Assembly (NCBI GenBank): GCA_035548515.1
Contig: DASZSW010000005.1
Location: 1 to 28,465, forward strand
Direction: 5' to 3'
From: DASZQY01 sp035548515
GTDB taxonomy: Bacteria > Pseudomonadota > Alphaproteobacteria > Rhizobiales > Kaistiaceae
Length of the DNA: 28,465 nucleotides
Under the pieces are notes generated by a model. It ran no database searches. It had not been told where the DNA came from and was given only the letters and a program-made list of their open reading frames with translations. Of this stretch, positions 16,774 through 27,677 are shown in pieces (positions within the stretch are counted from its first letter, which is position 1; every line of letters begins with the position of its first letter). The position numbers and the translations under genes are program-made.

Positions 16774-17067
16774 CTATCGATACTTGGCCATCACTCCGTC
16801 GAACTTCGCGGCCGCGAGGTCTGGCCGCGTCTGCTGCAGGCAGCCGAGCACGATCGCCTGGATCGCGTCGCGCCGCTCGACGGTTCCCCGTTCGGCGCTA
16901 ACCTTGCCACGCGCATCGTTCCTGCAAGCGACCAGCTCATCGAGGCCGACTCCGAGATCGGAGGCGATCGATAACGTCTTGTCGCCCTTGAATGGCACCG
17001 CACCGGAGGAAGCCGCGGCGACGCCCACAATACCCGCGACAGCCAGGCACACGACCGCGACACGCAT
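16774..17067 (-). CDS. Small secreted two-cysteine protein, copy 2 of a tandem pair
   Basis: The product is 97 residues from the ATG at 17067-17065; the longer frame upstream overlaps the neighbouring gene. It begins with a signal peptide of about 20 residues. The mature part is predicted helical and shares its layout with the gene just upstream: LGVGLDELVAC, a variable charged middle, then GCLQQTRPDL and a C-terminal FDGVMAKYR. The two cysteines (VAC and CLQ) are conserved between the copies and could form a disulfide in the periplasm. The function is unknown. The two genes are 5 bases apart and must be co-transcribed. Confidence 0.72.
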   Translation of the reverse strand: MRVAVVCLAVAGIVGVAAASSGAVPFKGDKTLSIASDLGVGLDELVACRNDARGKVSAERGTVERRDAIQAIVLGCLQQTRPDLAAAKFDGVMAKYR

Positions 17068-17072
17068 GGTTC

Positions 17073-17390
17073 CTACCCCGCGACCCGGCCCTCGGGCCGG
17101 TATTTGTCCATCACTGCGTCGAGCGACTCGTTCGTAATCGACGGATTGGCCCGCTGCAGGCAAGGCAGAAGGATCGCCTTGTTGGCGCGCTCGCGTTCGC
17201 CGCTGGCGCGCGTGCCCTGCGGTGCGGGGTTCACGTCGTAGAAGCAGGCGACGAACTGGGCGGAGGTAAGGCCGAGGTCGCGGCTGATTGCCTCAACCGG
17301 ACGCTTGGGATCGTTGCGCAGGATATCCTGCGCGCCGGCCTGCGTGGCGGTGAGGGCAACAGCGGCAAACAGGAGTAGCGAGCGGCGCAT
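17073..17390 (-). CDS. Small secreted two-cysteine protein, copy 1 of a tandem pair
   Basis: The product is 105 residues with a signal peptide (1-20, cleavage after AGA). The mature region has LGLTSAQFVACFYDVNPAP, a charged stretch with GERERANKAI, then LPCLQRANPSI and LDAVMDKYRPEG at the end. Its paralogue directly downstream shares the VAC...CLQ...P...DxVMxKYR pattern. I recognise no named domain. It follows the extensin-like lipoprotein gene after a 60-base gap in the same direction, so an envelope role is plausible but unproven. Confidence 0.75.
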   Translation of the reverse strand: MRRSLLLFAAVALTATQAGAQDILRNDPKRPVEAISRDLGLTSAQFVACFYDVNPAPQGTRASGERERANKAILLPCLQRANPSITNESLDAVMDKYRPEGRVAG

Positions 17391-17450
17391 GGCGGGTCTC
17401 CAGCTGTGACTCTCCCGATCGTCACGCTGGGATGCGCCGTGCCCCTACGC

Positions 17451-18305
17451 CTAGTCGGTGCCGGCCTCGTCGATTTCCTCGCCGATGAGGTCGGGCGGCG
17501 GGTCCCTGAGCAGTTCGCCGACCGGAGCGGCGGCGGAGGTGATCGAGCCGGTGCGGTTGAAATCGAACAGGGCGCCGGCGCGCGTAAACAGGCCGGGAGC
17601 GTAAGGCGCGCGGCGGGGCGCCGGACCGTCCGGTAGTGGACGGCAGTAGCGCGAGGTGCCCGCCTCGTTGTGATGCGCGAGATCGAGATGAAAATGGTCG
17701 CCGTGATATTTCACGCCCGGACCGAGCACCGTCTTGAACCGCTCGCACGCCGCCGCGAAAATTTCGCGCAAGAAGGAGCGCGTCGCGTCGTCGCCGAGCG
17801 ACCAGTCGTGCTTCACCGTGATCTTGCGCCCATCGGCAAGCGTGAAACCGGCGACGTCGATGGCATTGCCGAAGGCGTGCTCCGACAGCCGCTCGCCCGC
17901 CTCGTTGTTGCGCGGCCGGCAGGAATACGCGGAAATCTGTTTGATGTCGGTGATCGGCACGCCGAACCAGGCGAGCGCCGCCGGCTGGACGGCTTCGCCG
18001 AGCCAGCCTTCGACAGCCGACGTGATCGGGCAGCCAAGGGTCGCCACCGGGCCAATCGACACGGTGCCGGACTCCATCGCCGAAACCTTGAGCGGCCGGT
18101 CGATGCCACAGGCGCCCCGGTCGTTGAGCCCGCGATCAGGCCGGACCCAGGCCGATAGCTGGACCTGGCGCGAGGCCATGCACGACCGCTCTTCCGCGTC
18201 ACGCCAGGCGGCGCGGCGTTCGTAGCCGAAAAGGGAAAGGGCGCAGCCGGCGAGCGCAACGCCAACGCCGACGATCACCGCCAGATACGCAACACGACGG
18301 AGCAT
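17451..18305 (-). CDS. Extensin-like family lipoprotein (peptidase M15-like fold)
   Basis: The product is 284 residues. A lipoprotein signal ends in LAGC (C21), so it should be lipid-anchored in the envelope. The extensin-like C-terminal domain (PF06904 type) covers about 60-215. It has the metal-binding style motifs SEHAFGNAIDVAGF and GDHFHLDLA, which resemble the zinc sites of D-Ala-D-Ala and LD-carboxypeptidases (M15). I infer that it may act on peptidoglycan stem peptides. Several cysteines (GACGID, LGCPI, YSCRP, YCRPL) could form disulfides. The last 65 residues are low in order. A 59-base gap separates it from the CDF gene upstream on the same strand. Confidence 0.85.
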   Translation of the reverse strand: MLRRVAYLAVIVGVGVALAGCALSLFGYERRAAWRDAEERSCMASRQVQLSAWVRPDRGLNDRGACGIDRPLKVSAMESGTVSIGPVATLGCPITSAVEGWLGEAVQPAALAWFGVPITDIKQISAYSCRPRNNEAGERLSEHAFGNAIDVAGFTLADGRKITVKHDWSLGDDATRSFLREIFAAACERFKTVLGPGVKYHGDHFHLDLAHHNEAGTSRYCRPLPDGPAPRRAPYAPGLFTRAGALFDFNRTGSITSAAAPVGELLRDPPPDLIGEEIDEAGTD

Positions 18306-18364
18306 ATCCCGACAATTGGAGCGATCGGGTTAAGGAAGCGTTGAGGCTGCTGAACCGACCGGCC

Positions 18365-19270
18365 CTAGACGACAACGACGCCGGTGTGCTTCGCCTTCTC
18401 TTCCGGCTCGACGTGGATCGTGATGGTCGCATTGGCCACCTCGGCCTTCAGCGCCCGCTCGATCTGGTCGCAGATATCGTGCGATTGCGACACCGGCATC
18501 GTGCCCGGCACCACCAGATGGAACTCGATGAACGTGGCGTGGCCGGCCTGCCTGGTGCGCAGGTCGTGTGCCTCGATCGCGCCGTCGGCATTGGCCGAGA
18601 TGAGCGTGCGGATGCGATCCAGCGTGGCGGGGGCCACCGCCTCGTCCATCAGGCCGCCGATCGACATGCGGATGACTCGCCAGCCTGCCCACAGGATGTT
18701 GAGCGCGACCGCCGCCGCCAGAATGGAATCCAGACGGAAGTAGCCTGTGGCAAGCGCCAACAGGAGGCCGACGATGACGCCTGCCGACGTAGCAACGTCG
18801 GTGAACAGATGGATGCCGTCGGCGGTGAGCGCCGGCGAATTACGTCGCCGCCCTTCGCGCACGAGAATCCAGCCCCAGCCGGCGTTGATCAGGCTGGCGA
18901 GAACCGTGACGGCAAGGCCTAGGGCCGGCTGATCGAGGACGCGCGGCGCGATGAAGCCCTCATACGCTGCGCGAATAATCGAGATGGAGGCGATGACGAT
19001 CAGCACACCTTCCAGCACGACGGAGAAGTATTCCGCCTTGCCGTGCCCGTACGGATGGTTGGCGTCGGCCGGCAGCGCGCCGTAGTAGACGGCGGCGAGG
19101 GTTGCGATGGCGGTGGCGACGTTGACGACGCTCTCCAGGGCATCGGACCACAGCGCAACCGAGCCGGTGAGATACCAGGCGGCAAACTTCAGCGCGAGAA
19201 CGAGCACGCCGACGGCGACGCCGGTCGCGGCAAGCGTGTTGGTCCCGGTGCGGGTGCCGAGCGTGCGCAT
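18365..19270 (-). CDS. Cation diffusion facilitator (CDF) metal efflux transporter
   Basis: The product is 301 residues from the ATG at 19270-19268; a TTG 13 codons earlier is possible. Six membrane spans occupy about 10-205 and a cytoplasmic ferredoxin-like domain follows. In span 2 the motif SDALESVVN puts Glu and Asn where E. coli YiiP has the two site-A aspartates. In span 5 HLFTD keeps the His and Asp. A loop motif HPYGHGKAEYF is typical of the family. Members expel Zn, Fe, Mn, Co or Ni in exchange for protons; the altered site means the metal cannot be predicted. It follows the PLP decarboxylase gene by 75 bases. Confidence 0.88.
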   Translation of the reverse strand: MRTLGTRTGTNTLAATGVAVGVLVLALKFAAWYLTGSVALWSDALESVVNVATAIATLAAVYYGALPADANHPYGHGKAEYFSVVLEGVLIVIASISIIRAAYEGFIAPRVLDQPALGLAVTVLASLINAGWGWILVREGRRRNSPALTADGIHLFTDVATSAGVIVGLLLALATGYFRLDSILAAAVALNILWAGWRVIRMSIGGLMDEAVAPATLDRIRTLISANADGAIEAHDLRTRQAGHATFIEFHLVVPGTMPVSQSHDICDQIERALKAEVANATITIHVEPEEKAKHTGVVVV

Positions 19271-19345
19271 CTCGGCGCGCGTTTTAGGGAAGCGGCGCGG
19301 CGCGATCAACCGCGATGATTTTGACTGCGACGCAGTCGCAGCTGG

Positions 19346-20566
19346 CTACTCGGCTGCCGCCATCGTCTCCAGCGTCGCCGAAGACTCCGCCGGGCCCGCA
19401 GCCTCGAACGGCGTCGTCACCTCGACGAAGGTGTCGGGATAGAACCCGTTGAAGTGCGTGCGCAGCCCGAGCGAGTAGGCGCCGATGTGCCCGATCTCGA
19501 TCCAGTCGCCGGTGTCCACCGTCTCCGGCAGATAGAACGGCCGCGACAGAATATCGACGGAATCGCATGTCGCGCCGCAGACGCGGAACGGCATCTGCTT
19601 GTCCGGATTGCCGGGCCGCTTGCCGCGGCGCGCTGGGTCGGGCAGCAGCCGCGCCGGCAGCGTGATCTTGCCCGTCCAGGAATCCGACAGCGACGCCCAG
19701 ATGCCATCGTTGATGTAGATGCGTTTGCCCTTGCGCAGCAGGACGCGGACGATGACGGACAGCGAGCGCGCCACGATGACGCGGCCCGGCTCGGCCGTAA
19801 GCGGCAGGTCGCCAAGGCCCCACGCCTGAATCTCGCCGACGATCTCGTTGATAAGGCCGGCGGTGTCGGGCGGCGGCAGCGCCGTGCGGCCGCCGTAGGC
19901 CGCGGGGAAACCACCGCCAATGTCGAGGGCAGCGATCTCAGCCGACACGCGCCCCCTCACCCACGCCGCCGTCGTCAGCGCGCGCTCGTAGGTGTCGGCA
20001 TCCTCCATCTGGCTGCCGACGTGGAAGCAGAGGCCGACCTTGAAGCCGATGCGCGCAACACGATCGACGAGCTCCACGGCATGCGCCGGACCGGCGCCGA
20101 ACTTCTTGGACAGCTCGTACGCCGCATGGCCGCGCGCCGCGAGCCGGACAAAGATCGTGATCTCCTCCGGGTCGAGATCGAGTCCGCGCACAATGCGCAG
20201 GATCTTCGCGACCTCGTCCTCATGGTCGAGCGCCATGGTGCGGATGCGGTACTGCTCGAGCGCCAGGCGAATGTCGGATTGCGCCTTGACCGGGTGCATG
20301 TAGAGCATCTCGGCGCGCGGCGCGACGGCGCGGACGGCCGCGAACTCGCCCGGCGACGCGACATCAAAGCAGGTGACGCCCGCCGCCGTCAGCGCCTCCA
20401 GCACCATCGGCTCACCGTTCGTCTTCACGGCATATGCCGTGCGCCCGGGAAATGCCGCCATGAAGGCGCGCGCGTCTGCGGCCAGAACCTTCGGGCGGAA
20501 GCAGTAAACCGGCGCGTCAGGGCGAAGCGCAAAGGCGGCGTCGCGCGCGGTCTCGAAACGCTCCAT
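19346..20566 (-). CDS. Group IV PLP-dependent decarboxylase, ornithine decarboxylase-like
   Basis: The product is 406 residues with an alanine-racemase-fold barrel plus C-terminal beta domain. K48 in AYAVKTN should bind PLP. H182 in CFHVGSQ, GGGFP (217-221), AEPGR (258-262) and C334 in GATCDSVD match ornithine/lysine decarboxylases, which make putrescine or cadaverine. The usual GPTCDS has alanine in place of proline. NGFYP at 373-377 is the typical ending block. The frame is open upstream of the chosen ATG (20566-20564), but the extra part is low in family likeness. Diaminopimelate decarboxylase is less likely because its signatures are missing. Confidence 0.85.
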   Translation of the reverse strand: MERFETARDAAFALRPDAPVYCFRPKVLAADARAFMAAFPGRTAYAVKTNGEPMVLEALTAAGVTCFDVASPGEFAAVRAVAPRAEMLYMHPVKAQSDIRLALEQYRIRTMALDHEDEVAKILRIVRGLDLDPEEITIFVRLAARGHAAYELSKKFGAGPAHAVELVDRVARIGFKVGLCFHVGSQMEDADTYERALTTAAWVRGRVSAEIAALDIGGGFPAAYGGRTALPPPDTAGLINEIVGEIQAWGLGDLPLTAEPGRVIVARSLSVIVRVLLRKGKRIYINDGIWASLSDSWTGKITLPARLLPDPARRGKRPGNPDKQMPFRVCGATCDSVDILSRPFYLPETVDTGDWIEIGHIGAYSLGLRTHFNGFYPDTFVEVTTPFEAAGPAESSATLETMAAAE

Positions 20567-20773
20567 CGGCGGGTGGTGTCCTCGGCCAGATTCGTTGCTG
20601 CGTGAGGCTAACAGGGCGGGGATGACGGCAAAAGGACGGCGACTTCTCCACAGTCTCGCCGCGCGGAAAGCCTCGCGATTCGGTCGTGAGGGAACCAGTC
20701 GCCACGGGGCGCGTTTTCGCGTTGGGCTGAACTGGGGTATCTTTACAGTTCGACGATCTGACGGGAGACAGCC

Positions 20774-20857
20774 ATGAGCCTCGCTCGACCGTTCCACTTG
20801 GTCATGATCTTCGCGGCGTTCCTGTTCGTGGGCGCCATCGTGCTGGGCGCCATCTAG
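20774..20857 (+). CDS. 27-residue single-span membrane peptide
   Basis: The short frame ATG...TAG begins 5-6 bases after a good ribosome-binding site (GGGAGA at 20763-20768). It encodes a basic N-terminus (MSLARPFH) and one hydrophobic span with a small-residue pattern (FVGAIVLGAI), ending at the membrane edge. Its TAG is directly followed, with no gap, by the stop codon of the convergent SDR gene, which suggests a real and constrained 3' end. I know of no function. The 207 bases upstream, shared with the divergent decarboxylase gene, hold no other feature I can support. Confidence 0.6.
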   Translation: MSLARPFHLVMIFAAFLFVGAIVLGAI

Positions 20858-21634
20858 TCACCAGTTCGCAGCCTTGCCATCGCGATAGAAGCCGCCGGTC
20901 ACCGGGCCGGCGACGGTTGCCGCCCACACCACCGATTTCGCCCCCTGTTCCAATGATCTTGGCGCCGAGCGGCCGCCCATGCGTGTGCGGACCCAGCCCG
21001 GGCAGACAGCATTGACGCGGATGTTGCGCGCCGAGAGATCGCGGGCCAGCACTTTGGCGAGCGCAACCATCGCTGCCTTGGACACTCGGTACGCCGACGA
21101 CGGCCAGCCTTCGTGCGTATGGCGGTTGGTGCGCACACCTTCGATGAATTCGTCCACCAGCGCGAGCAGCTTGTCACGTGTCAGCTTCGTATCGGCGAAG
21201 CGCGAACGGATCGCGGGGGAATATGGATGCAGCTCACCCATGCCGCTCGATACGAAAACGATCGACGCGCCGTCGGCGATGACTGGCAGCAGGCCCTCGG
21301 TCACCGCCAACGCGCCGTGGAAATTGATGCCCACGGTCGTCTTCACGACGTGATGGTTGAAGCCATCCATCGAGATGCCGGCGTTGTTCACCAGCACGTC
21401 GAGCTTGCGCTTGTCGCGGTGCAACGCCTCGGCCACATGCTTGATATCCGCCTCGCTGGTGACGTCGAGGCGGAGATATTCCACGCCCGCATCCTTCGCT
21501 GCCGCACGCCCCGCCTTCTCGTCGCGGCTGGTGAGGATCACGTCATAGCCGTGCGCCCGGAGCTGCCGGCAGACCTCCAGGCCGATCCCCTGATTGGCAC
21601 CGGTGACCAACGCAACACGCCTCGGATTGGACAT
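20858..21634 (-). CDS. Short-chain dehydrogenase/reductase, carbonyl reductase-like
   Basis: The product is a 258-residue NAD(P)H-dependent oxidoreductase. The Rossmann motif TGANQGIG is at 11-18, NNAG at 83-86, and the catalytic set is S129/S130 with Y182 and K186 in SSAYRVSKAA. The long insert between the serine and the tyrosine (about 135-178, including DKLLALVDEFIEGV) resembles animal and plant carbonyl reductases. The ATG at 21634-21632 follows a strong GAGGAGG-like site. The gene lies 10 bases after the trypsin-like protease and is the last of a co-directional run. The substrate is unknown. Confidence 0.9.
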   Translation of the reverse strand: MSNPRRVALVTGANQGIGLEVCRQLRAHGYDVILTSRDEKAGRAAAKDAGVEYLRLDVTSEADIKHVAEALHRDKRKLDVLVNNAGISMDGFNHHVVKTTVGINFHGALAVTEGLLPVIADGASIVFVSSGMGELHPYSPAIRSRFADTKLTRDKLLALVDEFIEGVRTNRHTHEGWPSSAYRVSKAAMVALAKVLARDLSARNIRVNAVCPGWVRTRMGGRSAPRSLEQGAKSVVWAATVAGPVTGGFYRDGKAANW

Positions 21635-21644
21635 GGCAACCTCC

Positions 21645-22457
21645 TCAGTCGGCCGGCAATCCAACGAGCTGGTTTCCCGCCGCGAGAATCGCGGCGTCGG
21701 TGCCGAGCGCGGTCGTGACGCTTCCAGCCTTCTCGTCATAAGGCGCGCCACGCAGGCCATCATCCGACCACGGCCCGGTAGAAATCGTGATTCCGCGGAA
21801 ACGGAGCACACCATCAGCGCCGCGGTGGAGATGCATGCCGCCCGAAGATGCCGGGCTGGCGTCGCAATCTGTCCGGTAGAACGACGTTGCGGCCGACGAG
21901 ATCGGCACGCGGCGCACCGTGCAGCCTTGCACCACAGGCACATCGAGCGGCACGTCCTCCATGCCATCGGGATGCGCGCTGACGACGATCAGCGGATCGC
22001 CCGCCATCGGCGGCGTGTCATCCGGAGGAAACGGGTCGGCGCCCGTTAGCGGCGTCGAGAGGCGCACGATCGCCCAATCGTTGTTGGAGCCAGGCTTGGG
22101 ATTGGCGGCGCCGAAGCGGATGTCTCCCGGCCCCGCCTTCAACGTGATCCAATCGGCGCCCGGCGCCTGGGCGCGGAAGTAGCATTTGGTCTGGCGCTTG
22201 CCCGCCTCGAAAAACATGTGCGCTGCGGTCAGCACCAGATCGTCGGCGAGAAACAGTGCGCCGGAGCCCACCTTCAGCGCCGGCGAGAAGCAGCCGACAT
22301 GCCCGGACACCTGCCTGATGCGGCGTATCTCGTCGCCGCTAAGTCCGAGCGAGGGACCAAGCGCGAGCAGTGAACCGCGATCGTCGGTGCCGTCGATGAT
22401 GTTCGCCGGGATGATCGGCGATGCCAGCACCAACGCGAGGAGAGCAGCGGCGATCAC
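21645..22457 (-). CDS. Trypsin-like (S1/V8 type) secreted serine protease
   Basis: The product is 270 residues with a hydrophobic N-terminus that looks like a short signal peptide. The start is GTG (22457-22455), 3 bases after the aldo/keto reductase stop. The chymotrypsin-fold triad can be placed: H80 in LTAAH, D127 in NNDWAIVRL and S205 in SPASSGG. The usual GDSGG is replaced by ASSGG, so the aspartate before the serine is missing, as in some V8-like enzymes. Four cysteines (about 56, 92, 179, 198) suggest disulfides and an extracytoplasmic place. The target is unknown. Confidence 0.78.
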   Translation of the reverse strand: MIAAALLALVLASPIIPANIIDGTDDRGSLLALGPSLGLSGDEIRRIRQVSGHVGCFSPALKVGSGALFLADDLVLTAAHMFFEAGKRQTKCYFRAQAPGADWITLKAGPGDIRFGAANPKPGSNNDWAIVRLSTPLTGADPFPPDDTPPMAGDPLIVVSAHPDGMEDVPLDVPVVQGCTVRRVPISSAATSFYRTDCDASPASSGGMHLHRGADGVLRFRGITISTGPWSDDGLRGAPYDEKAGSVTTALGTDAAILAAGNQLVGLPAD

Positions 22458-22460
22458 GCG

Positions 22461-23468
22461 TCAGCGATCGATGTTGGCCATTCGACCCGCGCTGTAGCGC
22501 TCGCCCGCGACCTTATCGCGGGTTAGCGCCGCATCGAGTTGCGCCAGCTCCGCCGACGACAGGCGCAGCGCTGCGGCAGACACGTTTTCCTCGAGGTAGG
22601 TGCGCCGCTTCGTGCCGGGGATCGGGACGAAATCGGGCGACTTGGCAAGGATCCAGGCCAACGCCGCCTGCCCCGGCTTGGCGCCGTGCGCCGCCGCGAT
22701 CTGGCGCACGGTGTCGGCCGCCCGCACGTTGGCGTCGAAGTTGTCGCCCTGGTAGCGCGGGTCCTGGTGGCGATGATCGCTGGTGGGGTATTCCTCAGCG
22801 CGCCTCACCGCACCCGCGAGGAAGCCGCGCCCCAGCGGCGCGAACGGCACGAGGCCGATGCCCAACTCGCGGAGCACCGGGATGACGTCCCGCTCGAGGT
22901 TGCGCTCCCACAGCGAATACTCGCTCTGCACAGCCGTCAGAGGGTGAACGGCGTGCGCCCGGCGAATGTTGGCGACCCCCGCCTCGGACAGGCCGAAATA
23001 CCGCACCTTCCCCTGCTTCACGAGATCGCCGACGGTGCCGGCGACATCCTCGATCGGCACCGCGGGATCGACGCGGTGCTGATACAGCAGATCGATGTGG
23101 TCGGTCTGCAGCCGCTTCAGCGAACCTTCCACAGCCTGGCGAATGTGCGCCGGCTTGCTGTCGACGTTGCTCGAACCAGGCTGGCGGGCGATCCTCTCGC
23201 CGCCGTCGACCAGGAAACCGAACTTGGTGCCGATGATGACCTGGTCGCGTTTGCCCTTCAGCCCACGGCCGAGCAGCTCCTCGTTCTTGAACGGACCATA
23301 AACCTCCGCCGTATCGAGGAACGTGCAGCCGAGCTCGATCGCGCGGTGCAGCGTGGCGATGGACTCCGCCTCGTCGGCCGGGCCGTAGGACTGGCTCATG
23401 CCCATGCAGCCAAGGCCGATCTCGGAAACCTCCAGGCCCTGACGACCAAGCCTGCGTTTGGCCAGCAT
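22461..23468 (-). CDS. Aldo/keto reductase
   Basis: The product is a 335-residue TIM-barrel NADPH-dependent oxidoreductase. The catalytic tetrad is complete: D52 and Y57 in FLDTAEVYG, K82 in IGTKFGF and H131 in YQHRVDP. The C-terminal IPGTKRRTYLEEN block is typical of AKR13-type enzymes. The ATG at 23468 is used; a GTG one codon earlier is possible. It sits between DUF2277 (9 bases upstream) and the protease (3 bases downstream), so the group is probably one transcript. The substrate cannot be inferred. Confidence 0.93.
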   Translation of the reverse strand: MLAKRRLGRQGLEVSEIGLGCMGMSQSYGPADEAESIATLHRAIELGCTFLDTAEVYGPFKNEELLGRGLKGKRDQVIIGTKFGFLVDGGERIARQPGSSNVDSKPAHIRQAVEGSLKRLQTDHIDLLYQHRVDPAVPIEDVAGTVGDLVKQGKVRYFGLSEAGVANIRRAHAVHPLTAVQSEYSLWERNLERDVIPVLRELGIGLVPFAPLGRGFLAGAVRRAEEYPTSDHRHQDPRYQGDNFDANVRAADTVRQIAAAHGAKPGQAALAWILAKSPDFVPIPGTKRRTYLEENVSAAALRLSSAELAQLDAALTRDKVAGERYSAGRMANIDR

Positions 23469-23477
23469 CACGACCGC

Positions 23478-23756
23478 CTACGCGCTGAAGCGGGCGTAGC
23501 GAAGCTGCGCCCGGCCGCGCGCCTTCATCGCCTCCACCTCGCGGTTGCGCGGCGGCGCGTTGGTTTCCAGCGACCCGATCAACCGCGTCGCCACGGCGGC
23601 GAACTCGTCGATCGCACGATTGAACGCCGCCTCGTTCGCCTGCGACGGCTTGGTGAAGCCGCTGAGCTTCCGCGTGAACTGGACGGCCGCGGCACGGATT
23701 TCGTCCTCCGTCGCGGGCGGGTCAAAATTGAACAGCGGGCGGATGTTGCGGCACAT
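23478..23756 (-). CDS. DUF2277 family protein
   Basis: The product is 92 residues and begins MCRNIRPLFNFDPPATEDE, the hallmark opening of DUF2277. The whole length fits the family, with the RKLSGFTKP block near 29-37. No function is established for it. It lies 49 bases after the metH C-terminal gene and 9 bases before the aldo/keto reductase. The N-terminal CRNI motif with Cys2 is the strongest conserved part and may bind something, but that is a guess. Confidence 0.9.
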   Translation of the reverse strand: MCRNIRPLFNFDPPATEDEIRAAAVQFTRKLSGFTKPSQANEAAFNRAIDEFAAVATRLIGSLETNAPPRNREVEAMKARGRAQLRYARFSA

Positions 23757-23805
23757 GAGGGCATTCCTTTCTGGCGCAGGAACATACCGCGCTCGCGCCC
23801 CGCGT

Positions 23806-26478
<2,673 letters not shown>

Positions 26479-26493
26479 ACCCGGGGGCTTCCG

Positions 26494-27564
26494 TCATGCC
26501 GCCGTTTCGAAAGGCTCAAGACCGGACAGCCGCAGCTTGGTGTCGATCGCCGGAATGGGGCGCGGCGTCACACCTTCGACCGCCGCGGCAATGGCGCTGA
26601 TGTGCGCCGGCGTCGTGCCGCAGCAACCACCGACCATGTTGACCAGCCCCGAGCGCGCGAACTCGCCGAGCATTGTCGCCATCGCCTCGGGACTTTCATC
26701 GTACTCGCCGAATTCGTTTGGCAGGCCCGCGTTCGGATACGCGCACACCAGCGTATCGGCCACCCGGGAAATCTCGGCGATGTGGGCGCGCATCTCCTTG
26801 GCGCCGAGCGCGCAGTTGAGGCCGACCGAGAACGGCGCCGCGTGCCGTACCGAGTGCCAGAACGCAGCCGGCGTCTGCCCGGAGAGGAGCCGCCCCGACA
26901 GATCCGTGATCGTGCCGGAGATCATAACCGGCACGTGGATGCCGCGCGCCTCACATTCGTCGGCGATCGCATGGATCGCTGTTTTGGCGTTGAGCGTGTC
27001 GAAGATCGTCTCGATCAGCAGCAGGTCGGCACCGCCGTCGAGCAGGCCCCTCACCTGCTCGGCATAAGCCTCGCGCAACTGGTCGAAGGTGATCGCGCGG
27101 AAGCCGGGGTTGGAGACGTCGGGCGAGATCGAGGCGGTGCGGTTGGTCGGGCCGAGCGCGCCGGCGACGAAGCGCGTTTTGCCGTCTTCCTTCTCGGCGA
27201 TGTCGGCCGCGGCGCGGGCGAGCCGCGCGCCCTCGATATTGAGCTCGCGCACATGCTCTTCCATGCCGTAGTCGGCCTGCGCGACGGTGGTCGATGAAAA
27301 TGTGTTGGTCGACACGATGTCGGCGCCGGCGCGGAAGTAAGCGAGATGGATGTCGCGCACGGCATCGGGGCGCGTGATGTTGAGCAGGTCGTTGTTGCCG
27401 CGCACGTCGCGGTTCCAGGCGTCGAAGCGCGCGCCGCGATAGCCGGCCTCGTCGAGCTTGAGGCCCTGGATCATCGTCCCCATCGCGCCGTCGAGGATGA
27501 GGATGCGCTCGCGCGCGGCGGCGGCGAGCATGGTTCGGGCCTTGCTATGGGACGCTGTGGGCAT
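26494..27564 (-). CDS. metH: Methionine synthase, homocysteine-binding module (split MetH, N-terminal part)
   Basis: The product is 356 residues, the zinc- and homocysteine-binding barrel of cobalamin-dependent methionine synthase. It starts with LILDGAMGT and has the three zinc cysteines C251 (GLNCALG), C314 and C315 (GGCCGTTP). Alone it would be like MHT/BHMT-type homocysteine methyltransferases, but the sequence through to RLSGLEPF is that of the MetH module. The TGA stop sits in the linker to the next module, and the next gene is in frame. The ATG (27564) is one base after the end of the decayed DUF559 frame. Confidence 0.95.
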   Translation of the reverse strand: MPTASHSKARTMLAAAARERILILDGAMGTMIQGLKLDEAGYRGARFDAWNRDVRGNNDLLNITRPDAVRDIHLAYFRAGADIVSTNTFSSTTVAQADYGMEEHVRELNIEGARLARAAADIAEKEDGKTRFVAGALGPTNRTASISPDVSNPGFRAITFDQLREAYAEQVRGLLDGGADLLLIETIFDTLNAKTAIHAIADECEARGIHVPVMISGTITDLSGRLLSGQTPAAFWHSVRHAAPFSVGLNCALGAKEMRAHIAEISRVADTLVCAYPNAGLPNEFGEYDESPEAMATMLGEFARSGLVNMVGGCCGTTPAHISAIAAAVEGVTPRPIPAIDTKLRLSGLEPFETAA

Positions 27565-27578
27565 GCTACTTCGCTTCC

Positions 27579-27634
27579 CCCTCTCCCCAAGAGCGCGTCG
27601 AAGACGCGCGTAAACGCGCTTGTGGGGGAGAGGG
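27579..27634. repeat. Large palindromic repeat element before metH
   Basis: CCCTCTCCCC (27579-27588) is matched by its reverse complement at 27625-27634, and AGCGCG (27592-27597) by CGCGCT (27615-27620). An alternative inner hairpin is perfect: GCGCGTC-GAA-GACGCGC (27593-27609). The outer arms share the CTCTCCC/GGGAGAGG theme with the two repeats at 27678-27730 and 28078-28130. It lies 15 bases from the metH start codon and is read through by the DUF559 frame. Confidence 0.75.
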
Positions 27635-27677
27635 TCGGGGTGAGGGGGTTACCGCACGACGCAAGTGGGCACCGTCA

